From contig JANQRB010000167.1 of NCBI GenBank assembly GCA_028284775.1, positions 1 to 64,000 on the forward strand: a stretch of DNA of 64,000 bases, written 5' to 3'. The notes under the pieces are model-generated. The model was not told the DNA's origin, did not search any database, and worked only from the letters and a program-made list of their open reading frames with translations. This stretch comes from Candidatus Kapaibacterium sp. Lineage in GTDB: Bacteria > Bacteroidota > Ignavibacteria > Kapaibacteriales > UBA7675. Shown here piece after piece: positions 45,273 through 53,427 of the stretch (its first letter is position 1; the number at the start of each line of letters is the position of its first letter). Position numbers and translations under genes: made by a program.

Positions 45273-48200
45273 ATGATTTGCCGCAGTCATCATATCGTGG
45301 TTCGACTTGCGCTGGGCGCTGTGCTCGGTTTGTTCCTGTCCGTGCCGATGATAAATGCGCAACAGGAATTTCTCCAACTTATCGATGTCAACTCCGCTGA
45401 TTTTCCCACGGTAACGGCAAATATTTTCGCCTTTGATGAAAGCGGTCAATCGCTCCAAGGGCTGGTTGCCGAAGACATTCTGTTGAGCGACAATGGCGCC
45501 GACATAGCCGGATTGCGTCTGGAATGCCCCGGCGACGTGGAAGCTCAAGCGCTTTCATCCGTTCTGGCAATCGATGCCTCGCTCTCGATGGATGGCGCGC
45601 GCTGGCAGATCGCCCGCCATGGCGCCGAACACTGGATTGACCGGGCGTTGGATGGCAGCTCGGATTGTGCTTTGAGTATTTTTGATCGACAATCCTATGT
45701 TTTGCAGGACTTCAGCAGTGATCAGGGCAGGCTTACTGCAGCGCTTGACCGGCATACGACTGGCAGCGGCACCGATTTCAACGCAGCCCTGCTGGATGGT
45801 CCGGCGGCAGCCTTGCGCCTTGCCGGCCGCGCCGGGCACCGGCCGATTGTGATTCTGCTGACAGACGGCGCCGGCCCCCTGGACCTGACCCGTGTACGCG
45901 ACTTCGCTCTGTCAAACGGACTCACAATTTATTGTCTGGGCCTTTTTTCAGTCCTGCAGAAGGATCTGAAGACCCTGGCAATGGAGACGGGCGGCTACTG
46001 CTTCGATCGCATTGCCAGCCTGGAAGAGATTCGCCGCTATTACAGTCTTGTGCTTTATCTGGCGCGCGGCGGAAAGCCCTGCCGCCTCTCCTGGCAGGCT
46101 GTCGGCGACTGCGATACCGAACGGGAGGTCGGGCTCGAGGTCGTCAACAGTGAATTGTCGCTGACATTTCAGTATCAACCTTCACCGGCTAATCGGGCGC
46201 GTGCCGAAATCGCGCCTTCATCGATTGAATTCGGCGCTGTGATCCCGGATGGTCGCCGGGTGGAACGCGAGGTCATTATTACGGCCCGGGATGCAGCGCT
46301 GCGTCTCGACGGTTTTCAGAGCAGTGACGCCCGCTTCCACATCGAGCGTCCGGATCCACCCGCAGGAAATATTCTTCAGCCCAATGAGAGCGAGCACGTC
46401 GTGCTTGTCTACACGCCGCCGGATTCGGCCTCGGTCGTGGCGCAGATCTCACTGCAATCCGATTCCTGCGCCGACACCTTGTTCCATGTCGCAGGAGGGT
46501 ATCAAAACGCCTCCTTCGGTCCGCGGCAACTACGGCTGCTCAGCCCGGCCGCCGGTGATACGCTGCTGGCGGGGCAGGAGCTGGCCATTACCTGGGACGG
46601 CGTTCTGCCGGACGAAAAGATACAGATCGATTATCGCGCCGGGCCAGCCGCTGATTGGGAGTTAGTGACTGACGCAGCAAGTAACCTGCGATATGACTGG
46701 CAGGCGCCGATCAGCGCGGGCCCAACGACCGAGCTGCGGCTGCGGTATTTTGCCGAAGGCAATGTCGATGCATCGCACGCTGAAATCCATCCCTTTGCGC
46801 AGCGATCCGTCACAGGGCAGGCGCGGGGCGTCGACTTCATTCCGGGTGACAGTCTGGCTGTCATTACCGGCGGGACATCAGATGCTTTGAACCCGGTTCA
46901 GATTTGGAACTACCGCAGTGACAGCATCATCAGGAGCTTCGACCTGAGCGGGGCAGGTCGCCTGACGGCACAGGATGTCAGTACAAGCGGGCACTATCTC
47001 GCCTTGGGCGGGATCGACGGCGTCGTCTATCTCTTCAGGCTGAGCGAAGGCGAGCTGATCCGCCGTTTCACCATCGGCAACACACCGGTGACCTATGTGG
47101 CGATCAGCGCTGATGAACGCTACCTCGCTGCCAGTTATGCCAATGCCGGCATCGGTGCCGTTATCTGGGATTTACAGACGCTGGAGCAGGTGCATGATAT
47201 CACCGATCACATCGGAACGATTCATACGATTCGCTTCAGCGCCGACGTGACATCATTTCTTACGACCGGCGCAGACCGTTCGACGCGTATCTGGTCATTG
47301 GAATCCGCCGTGACGTTTCGGACTCTCAATTCGCATAGCGACGAGGTGCTCTGCGCTGCCTTCAGTCCGGATGGCTCGCTCGTTGCGACCGGCAGTCGTG
47401 ACGGTAGTCTCGAATTATGGCAGGTTGCGCCCTGGCGACGCATTCGCAAACTCAGCCTCAATGATTTGCCCGTCCTCGATCTTGACTTCAGCCCTGATGG
47501 TAAGATGCTGCTGGCGGCTTATCAGTTCGGCAGCGCCGAAGTATGGCGTCTGAGCTCTTTCGAGTCGGCCCGCACGCTGGTGGGGCATCGGAATGATGTG
47601 AATTTCGGCCGTTTCCATCCCGACGGCATCCTGGCGGCCAGCAGCGACAAAGACGGTCGTGTCATCGTATGGCGTCTGGATGTGGCCCGTCGCGAACTGT
47701 CGCAAACTTCACGCGTGCTGAGGCATTTGCAACCGGCGCTGACGCTTGTGGAACGAGTAGCGATGGGAGATGTCATTCTCAATCGGCAGCGTGATTCGAT
47801 TGTCAATTCCTGCCTGTGCAATCGCTCCGACGCTCCGGTGCTGGTGCGCTCGCTGACGCTGCAACAGGATGAAGAAGGAGAATTCGAGCTGCCGACTCGG
47901 GCGGTACCGCTTAGCCTGCGGCCCGGTATCTGCCATCCGTTGGAAATTCGTTTTCGGCCCTCTCGGACGGGCGAGCGCAGGGCGCTGCTGGTTGCGGAGA
48001 CTGCTAACGAAGTACTGCACTGCAGGCTTATCGGCAACGGCTTGCCTGCCGGCATGAGCGGCGTCTCTATACTCGACTTCGGAATGGTCGCGCCGGGCGA
48101 GCGGAAAGACAGCAGCATTAGTTTGCAGGTTGAAAACAACAGCGGAGAGCCCGTGCTGCTTTCCGGTCTTCGCTTACGGGGTCCGGACAGCGAGCAATTT

Positions 48201-49079
48201 TCCATCGCTGCCGGCAATGAGGTACGCATACTGGCCGACGGCGACACGCACGAATTGACACTCAGTTTCGCGCCGGAAGAGGTCGGTCGCACGAGCGGCC
48301 GCCTGGAAGTAGTGCAGGACTTCGGCGGAGGGCGCGCCAAGATCGCGGCGGAGGTGCTGCTGCACGGCGAAGGCGCCTGTGACCTGGCGCTGCCACCGCA
48401 GGGGGCTTTTACGATTGCGCTGCCCGAAGTGGAGGTGCACGAACAGGATCGGCTGCTGCTGAATTTGACCGTCACTCCCGCCGCCGGCATGCAATCGGCC
48501 TTTGACCAGGGCCTCCGAGATTTTGAAGCGCGTATCCGATTTAACAGGACGATTCTCGTACCAGTCGGCGCCACCCCTGCCGGCAGTGTGGACGGCGATG
48601 ATCGTGTGATCGATATCAGGGGCTCCATAACGGATGTCGATCCCGTCGCCATCCGCCTGGAATTTATTGCGGTCTTCGGCAATGCCGAATCGACAGAGCT
48701 GCAGATCGAATCATTCGCCTTTACTGGTTGTCCTGTCTCTAAGCTGCTGCGTCACGGCAAAGTGACGATCAGCGATATCTGCCGCGCCGGCGGCTTGCGC
48801 CTCTTCAATAGCAGCGGCAGCCTGGCCCTGTTGCGGAGCCAACCCAATCCGGCCAGGGACGCCACCATCATACAGTTCGCGTTGCGTGAAAATGGTCTCA
48901 CGCAGCTGACGCTTTACGACGCTTTAGGCCGCGAAGTGCGGCGGCTGGTGGATGCCATTCTGAGCAAAGGCCCCTACGAGCTGCGCCTGGCAACACAGGA
49001 TCTTCCGGCTGGTCGCTACCTATATGTCTTGCGCACGCCGACTGCCGTGATTCACGAACATCTGGTGGTGATGCAATGA
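45273..49079 (+). CDS. Secreted VWA/WD40 protein with T9SS sorting domain
   Basis: 1268 aa with a signal peptide (ends about residue 30, VPMINAQ). Domains in order: a von Willebrand A domain (~95-265) with an intact MIDAS motif DASLS at 101-105 and a later TDG; a choice-of-anchor D domain (~305-400); a short Ig-like domain; seven or so WD40-type blades (~500-820; e.g. AAFSPDGSLVATGSRDGSLELW); two more choice-of-anchor D domains (~840-1060); a cohesin-like beta domain with a CDLALP start (~1060-1180); and a T9SS sorting domain (PNPARDATIIQF, then LPAGRYLYVLRT). Its TGA overlaps the ATG of the OmpA gene (ATGA). Predicted surface protein for metal-dependent adhesion. Confidence 0.88.
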   Translation: MICRSHHIVVRLALGAVLGLFLSVPMINAQQEFLQLIDVNSADFPTVTANIFAFDESGQSLQGLVAEDILLSDNGADIAGLRLECPGDVEAQALSSVLAIDASLSMDGARWQIARHGAEHWIDRALDGSSDCALSIFDRQSYVLQDFSSDQGRLTAALDRHTTGSGTDFNAALLDGPAAALRLAGRAGHRPIVILLTDGAGPLDLTRVRDFALSNGLTIYCLGLFSVLQKDLKTLAMETGGYCFDRIASLEEIRRYYSLVLYLARGGKPCRLSWQAVGDCDTEREVGLEVVNSELSLTFQYQPSPANRARAEIAPSSIEFGAVIPDGRRVEREVIITARDAALRLDGFQSSDARFHIERPDPPAGNILQPNESEHVVLVYTPPDSASVVAQISLQSDSCADTLFHVAGGYQNASFGPRQLRLLSPAAGDTLLAGQELAITWDGVLPDEKIQIDYRAGPAADWELVTDAASNLRYDWQAPISAGPTTELRLRYFAEGNVDASHAEIHPFAQRSVTGQARGVDFIPGDSLAVITGGTSDALNPVQIWNYRSDSIIRSFDLSGAGRLTAQDVSTSGHYLALGGIDGVVYLFRLSEGELIRRFTIGNTPVTYVAISADERYLAASYANAGIGAVIWDLQTLEQVHDITDHIGTIHTIRFSADVTSFLTTGADRSTRIWSLESAVTFRTLNSHSDEVLCAAFSPDGSLVATGSRDGSLELWQVAPWRRIRKLSLNDLPVLDLDFSPDGKMLLAAYQFGSAEVWRLSSFESARTLVGHRNDVNFGRFHPDGILAASSDKDGRVIVWRLDVARRELSQTSRVLRHLQPALTLVERVAMGDVILNRQRDSIVNSCLCNRSDAPVLVRSLTLQQDEEGEFELPTRAVPLSLRPGICHPLEIRFRPSRTGERRALLVAETANEVLHCRLIGNGLPAGMSGVSILDFGMVAPGERKDSSISLQVENNSGEPVLLSGLRLRGPDSEQFSIAAGNEVRILADGDTHELTLSFAPEEVGRTSGRLEVVQDFGGGRAKIAAEVLLHGEGACDLALPPQGAFTIALPEVEVHEQDRLLLNLTVTPAAGMQSAFDQGLRDFEARIRFNRTILVPVGATPAGSVDGDDRVIDIRGSITDVDPVAIRLEFIAVFGNAESTELQIESFAFTGCPVSKLLRHGKVTISDICRAGGLRLFNSSGSLALLRSQPNPARDATIIQFALRENGLTQLTLYDALGREVRRLVDAILSKGPYELRLATQDLPAGRYLYVLRTPTAVIHEHLVVMQ

Positions 49080-51127
49080 GAAACCATCATCTGCCCTGGC
49101 TGTTGCTGGCGATCTTCATGTGCGGGTGGCAGGGTGTCCCGGCCCAGTCGGCGGCCAGCGGTCCCTTGCGATTCGGCCTGGCCGGCGGTCTGAACTTCAA
49201 CTTGCACACTGCGAATTTCGTCGCCCTGCCGAACGTGGAAAGTTGCTGTCCGCAGTTCGAAGGCGGCAGCGGCCTGGGCGCCTCGCTGTCGTTCCTGGCG
49301 GAAGTGCAGATTACATCGTCAATTTTTGCGGGACTTCGCTTTGGCTATACCTCGCTGAACGGCAAGCTGACGGCGCTTGAGAATTCCGTTGTCGTCGCGG
49401 ACGACGACAAGGGCGAACCGATTGCCCCTTCGCTGGAGGGATTGTCGATAGAGCACAGTATCGATGCCGGTTTGCAGGGGATTGCGATTGAGCTGAGCGG
49501 CGGCCTGAATCTGGCGCCGGCGCTGTATGCCTACGCCGGTGTGCGCGGCGATGTGCTGATTCGGCAAACATTCTCGCAAAAAGAAACGCTGCTGCAGCCT
49601 GAATGGGGATCCTTTGAGAACGGCTCGCGTATCCGCAACGAACAGAGCGGCCCCATTCCGGCGGCCTCCGATGTCACCACTTCGCTGCTCCTGGGATTCG
49701 GCTATGCTACAAATTTGAATGCCGAGGGGACTCTTCTGGCGGTGCCTGAGGTGGGGATCGTGTGGGGCCTGAGCGATTATGTGCGTGGCCTTGACTGGCG
49801 TTCCACCACCCTACGCTTTGGCGTCGCCTTGAAATACGCGCCGAAGGCATCGACACTGACGCTCGCTTCCGGCACGGGGTCTGCTGCCGCAGTCCGTAGC
49901 CTTGATGAGGTCGAAGCCGGAGAGCCTGCTCTCAACGCGCTCTTGCCCCTGCGTGTTGTCGACGAGCGCGGCCGCGAACGTGCCGCGCAGTCGATCCAGG
50001 TCAGGCGGTTTGTCCGGCGGGGCCTGACGCCGCTGCTGCCCTATCTCTTTTTTGCAAAAGGCGAAAGCCGCATTCCCGACCGTTACCTCGATGCCGATCC
50101 TGCGACGATGCAGGGAAGCGCCGAGCCTGGCGATCGAGGCAGCAGCAACGCGCTGGCGGTCTATTATCGTCTGCTGGATATCATTGGCAGGCGTCTGCAG
50201 CGTCACCCGCAGGCCACGCTGACCCTAAGCGCTTACAGGGCCCGCGACGAAGAAGAATCGAGCGAAAGGCTGACGCGACAGAGAGCGCAGGCGGTGGAAT
50301 CTTATCTGAGGGACGCTTGGCAAATCGCTCCCGGGCGTCTGCGGCTCGTGTCCGCTGATCTGCCTCCTCGTCCCTCTCCTTCGGATACAGAGGATGGTCG
50401 CGCGGAGAACAGGCGCGTCGAGATCACTTCCGATCATCCGGCGATTCTGGCGCCTTTACCCTGGCGCGATACAATCTTTGACTGCCGACCGGCAACCTTG
50501 CGTTTGCGTCCGCTGGTGCAGGGACGCGCGGCAGTTGCATCCTGGCAGCTGCGCTTTCAGGGCGCCGAGCGGCTGATTGCAAGCCTTGGCGGTAGCGCCG
50601 CGCCGCCGCCCTCGGTCGACTGGAGCATAGCGGCTAATATTGAGCGATTTCCGTCGGGACTGGACAGCCTGGCGGCAGAGCTGCTGCTGCGCCAAGACGA
50701 TGGGCGGACGCTGGCCCTTAGTGCGACATCCATCCCCCTGCACTGGCAGAATGGTTCGCAGGACCCGGGGGACTCCCGGCATCCGGGATACCTGGGTCTG
50801 TATGACGTACTTCTATTCGACTATAACAGCGCCGAATTGAGTCCACAGAGCAAAGCGCTGCTGGCGTTGATACGCCCCAGGATTGACTCGTCGGCTTCAG
50901 TGCACATCGACGGTTATTGTGACCGCAGCGGTAATGAAGACTACAACAGACGGCTTGCGACCTCCCGCGCTCGCAACTGTGCCGCCCAATTGAATCGTAG
51001 AGACGCAGGCGTGGCCGGACACGGCGAACACAGCCAGCGTTACACGAACGAGCTGCCCGAAGGCCGGTTTTACAATCGCGCCGTAAGTATTCGAGTTGAA
51101 TCGCTGGTGGAGGCACATGGCGACTAA
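49076..51127 (+). CDS. OmpA-family outer-membrane protein with two C-terminal OmpA-like domains
   Basis: 683 aa with a signal peptide (1-~24). Residues ~30-270 alternate like an outer-membrane beta-barrel (PLRFGLAGGLNFNLHTANF). Two OmpA-like domains follow: a first (~320-460) with FFAKGESRIPDRYL and AENRRVEIT, and a second (~570-680) with LFDYNSAELSPQSKALL and GYCDRSGNEDYNRRLATSRA. The second keeps the peptidoglycan-binding NR-x-LA-x-x-RA core; the first is more diverged. It overlaps the VWA gene by 4 bases and the sigma gene by 11, so the four genes are probably one transcript. It may tie the secreted VWA/WD40 partner to the cell wall. Confidence 0.87.
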   Translation: MRNHHLPWLLLAIFMCGWQGVPAQSAASGPLRFGLAGGLNFNLHTANFVALPNVESCCPQFEGGSGLGASLSFLAEVQITSSIFAGLRFGYTSLNGKLTALENSVVVADDDKGEPIAPSLEGLSIEHSIDAGLQGIAIELSGGLNLAPALYAYAGVRGDVLIRQTFSQKETLLQPEWGSFENGSRIRNEQSGPIPAASDVTTSLLLGFGYATNLNAEGTLLAVPEVGIVWGLSDYVRGLDWRSTTLRFGVALKYAPKASTLTLASGTGSAAAVRSLDEVEAGEPALNALLPLRVVDERGRERAAQSIQVRRFVRRGLTPLLPYLFFAKGESRIPDRYLDADPATMQGSAEPGDRGSSNALAVYYRLLDIIGRRLQRHPQATLTLSAYRARDEEESSERLTRQRAQAVESYLRDAWQIAPGRLRLVSADLPPRPSPSDTEDGRAENRRVEITSDHPAILAPLPWRDTIFDCRPATLRLRPLVQGRAAVASWQLRFQGAERLIASLGGSAAPPPSVDWSIAANIERFPSGLDSLAAELLLRQDDGRTLALSATSIPLHWQNGSQDPGDSRHPGYLGLYDVLLFDYNSAELSPQSKALLALIRPRIDSSASVHIDGYCDRSGNEDYNRRLATSRARNCAAQLNRRDAGVAGHGEHSQRYTNELPEGRFYNRAVSIRVESLVEAHGD

Positions 51128-51686
51128 AAGACCGTATTTGAATTCGGAAGATGCTAAGCTTGTGCGGATGATCAGGGATGCTTCCGCCTCAAGCGAACGG
51201 GCGTTCAACGAGTTAAACGAACGCTACTCGCACCGCATTTATGCGTACTGCCTGCGAGTGCTCGGCAATGAATCCGAAGCGCAGGATTTGTTTCAGGAGA
51301 CCTTTATTCGTTTCTACAAAGCCTGTTGCAACGGGACCGATATCCGCAATGTTGTAAGCTATCTGCTTAAGACCGCGCGCAATCTGTATTTAAACATCCA
51401 GCGCGACCGCAAGCTTAACGTTCCGGTGGAAGATTATCACCTGGTGGAACATTCGAACCGCTATGAAAAAGAAGAATTGCTGGAATTGATTGCAGCGGCC
51501 CTGGAGGTGCTCAACTTTCCTTTGCGGGAGGCTTTTGTGCTGCGCCATTATCAGCAGCTCTCCTACCGTGAGATAGCTGATATTACCGGCGATTCTGTTG
51601 ACGTGCTCAAATTTCGGGTCTGGAGCGCCAAGGAAAAGATCAAAACGATCCTGGCGCCCTACCTGAACGATTTACCTGTCTTGTAG
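51117..51686 (+). CDS. ECF-type RNA polymerase sigma factor
   Basis: 189 aa from ATG 51117, which has GGTGGAGG upstream; the frame is open further back but without conservation. Region 2 has FNELNERYSHRIYAYCLRVL, then ESEAQDLFQETFIRFYKA, and region 4 has REAFVLRHYQQLSYREIADI, then KFRVWSAKEKIKTIL. Length and order are those of ECF sigma factors. The start lies inside the OmpA gene (11-base overlap), and its stop TAG shares its G with a GTG of the next gene. Its partner regulator is probably the next protein. Confidence 0.93.
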   Translation: MATKRPYLNSEDAKLVRMIRDASASSERAFNELNERYSHRIYAYCLRVLGNESEAQDLFQETFIRFYKACCNGTDIRNVVSYLLKTARNLYLNIQRDRKLNVPVEDYHLVEHSNRYEKEELLELIAAALEVLNFPLREAFVLRHYQQLSYREIADITGDSVDVLKFRVWSAKEKIKTILAPYLNDLPVL

Positions 51687-51697
51687 TGAGGTATGGC

Positions 51698-52996
51698 ATG
51701 CCATTATATTCCAGAATGATACATGATTATTTCGATGGTGGCCTCGATCGCCATCAGGAAGAGCAGCTCTTTGACGCCCTTGGCCGCGATGAGGAGCTAC
51801 GAGCGGAGTTCAACGCCGAGTTGCAGTTGCAGAACGCGATTAGCCGCGATGCGATGTCCATTCATACGCCGGGCGTAGCTCTCAAGGAGGTTTACCGGCA
51901 AATTGGATTTGGCGCCGGCGCGGGTTCTTCCACCACAGCGGGTGCCGGCGGAATTGCGGGGTGGATAGCGCGCTACCTCGCGCCGCTGCGAATGTCGAAC
52001 GCTAAAGTAGCGGCCTACCTGGCGGGCGGCGTGGTACCGATTCTGCTCGCGACGCTGCTGTTTTTCTCGCAGGATGAAGCGGAACGGGATGCAGCCCTTC
52101 CGGCTGACCCGGGGCAATCGGAGCTCGCCACAATGCTGCCGGGGCCGGTAGAGGGGACTGCCGCTGTGCCCGGAACAAGCGCTTCACGTTTCAACAGCCT
52201 GGCCTTTTCCGCCGCGACAGGGTCCGCATCACAGGAATTACCGGCTGCAGACCCTTCGACGGCCGCTCTGATGCCTGATGACTCGCCGGTTCGCGATTCG
52301 CGACCGACGCCGCTCGAACAATCCTTGCCGACGCCTGATCGACAGGCCGTCTTGGCGCAGCGATCTGTCATCCATGAAGTCGCGAGCACTGCAATGCTAG
52401 CGGCCGAAGATCGCCGGCACAACGGTGCCGCGGCCCCGTCCAGCGGTCTCGCCGCGCTTGACAGACTGGCGGAATTCTCCCTTATCGATCTGGCTGCCGA
52501 GCATAATTTTTCGGTCTATGCCCGCGGCCTGAGCTCGGACCCCGGCGGCAGTAACCAGAGTTTTTCCCTCTTGAGCGCTATGGCGATCGGCTTTGCCCTG
52601 CCGGTCAATGAACGTTTACTCCTGAGCGTCGAAGTTGGCAACGAAAGTTTTGATCAGAGTACCTCGATTCCCGATCCGAGCAATCCGGGCGAAAACCTTG
52701 TAATTCCCAGCACTGCGGAAATGTTCTGGGCGGGCATAGCCGGCCGATACCGCCTGCCCTTGACTGTCGCGAGCGAAGACCTGTCGTTTTTTGGACAGCC
52801 GGGTGCGGCCCTGGCCTACAGCAACACCTTTGAAGGTGCCCTGGCAAAACTCGGCGTCGGTCTGGAATACCGCCTCGAGTCCAGCTTTACCGTTTTTGCC
52901 GGCTGGGAATGGACATATCTGATGAGTCTAGGCGCTTCAACGAACAGCACGGCGGGGAAGCAGGGACTGACCTATGGTGTTTCCTTTAAATTCTGA
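51698..52996 (+). CDS. Putative anti-sigma protein fused to an outer-membrane beta-barrel domain
   Basis: 432 aa from ATG 51698 (GAGGT eight bases before it); a GTG at 51686 overlapping the sigma stop codon is an alternative. The N-terminus MIHDYFDGGLDRHQEEQLFDALGRD resembles the cytoplasmic end of anti-sigma proteins, though without the zinc ligands. A single membrane helix follows at ~104-123 (VAAYLAGGVVPILLATLLFF), then a ~110-residue Ser/Pro/Ala-rich linker, then a C-terminal part (~250-432) of alternating amphipathic strands ending in YGVSFKF, like an outer-membrane barrel. This would join sigma control in the cytoplasm to an outer-membrane domain in one chain. It could also be a modular protein whose C-terminus is periplasmic rather than inserted. 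Confidence 0.8.
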   Translation: MPLYSRMIHDYFDGGLDRHQEEQLFDALGRDEELRAEFNAELQLQNAISRDAMSIHTPGVALKEVYRQIGFGAGAGSSTTAGAGGIAGWIARYLAPLRMSNAKVAAYLAGGVVPILLATLLFFSQDEAERDAALPADPGQSELATMLPGPVEGTAAVPGTSASRFNSLAFSAATGSASQELPAADPSTAALMPDDSPVRDSRPTPLEQSLPTPDRQAVLAQRSVIHEVASTAMLAAEDRRHNGAAAPSSGLAALDRLAEFSLIDLAAEHNFSVYARGLSSDPGGSNQSFSLLSAMAIGFALPVNERLLLSVEVGNESFDQSTSIPDPSNPGENLVIPSTAEMFWAGIAGRYRLPLTVASEDLSFFGQPGAALAYSNTFEGALAKLGVGLEYRLESSFTVFAGWEWTYLMSLGASTNSTAGKQGLTYGVSFKF

Positions 52997-53427
52997 GATC
53001 AGTCCCGTGCTGACATCATTGCCGCCCTGCGCGGACCCGACCTTCTCTGTTTCGGCCTGGGATAATTGCAAGCGGCACTAATCATCGCCCGACGTACGCG
53101 ACACAACTATTGATCGACTGGCCGCTGCCCATGGCCGCACTCACTCCACAAAGCATCCGCTATGCAGAAGACCATTTTGTCCTGCCGTGAACAATAGCCT
53201 TTGGTCCTGGCCGCAGCGCGAAGGAAGCAAAAAGCATTGATTTTGTTGTAACATAGAATCCCCGGGATCGTAACGGGCGGGATCGTCGCAACTCAGTGCC
53301 GGGTTGTGATGTATGCGCGATCTTGGGCTGCAGTGTACGATGCTGCTCTACAGAAGCCCCCTCCCTCCCTTTTCAATGTGCTGACATGAAGTTGACACGC
53401 TTTTTTGCAAAAATTCAAGGCTTCGCA
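52997..53427. other. Intergenic region
   Basis: About 430 bases between the anti-sigma-like gene and the M16 peptidase. The direct repeat GGGATCGT occurs twice at ~53265 and ~53280. No gene, RNA or terminator is clear; an in-frame extension of the next gene (to 53296) looks unconserved. Confidence 0.45.
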
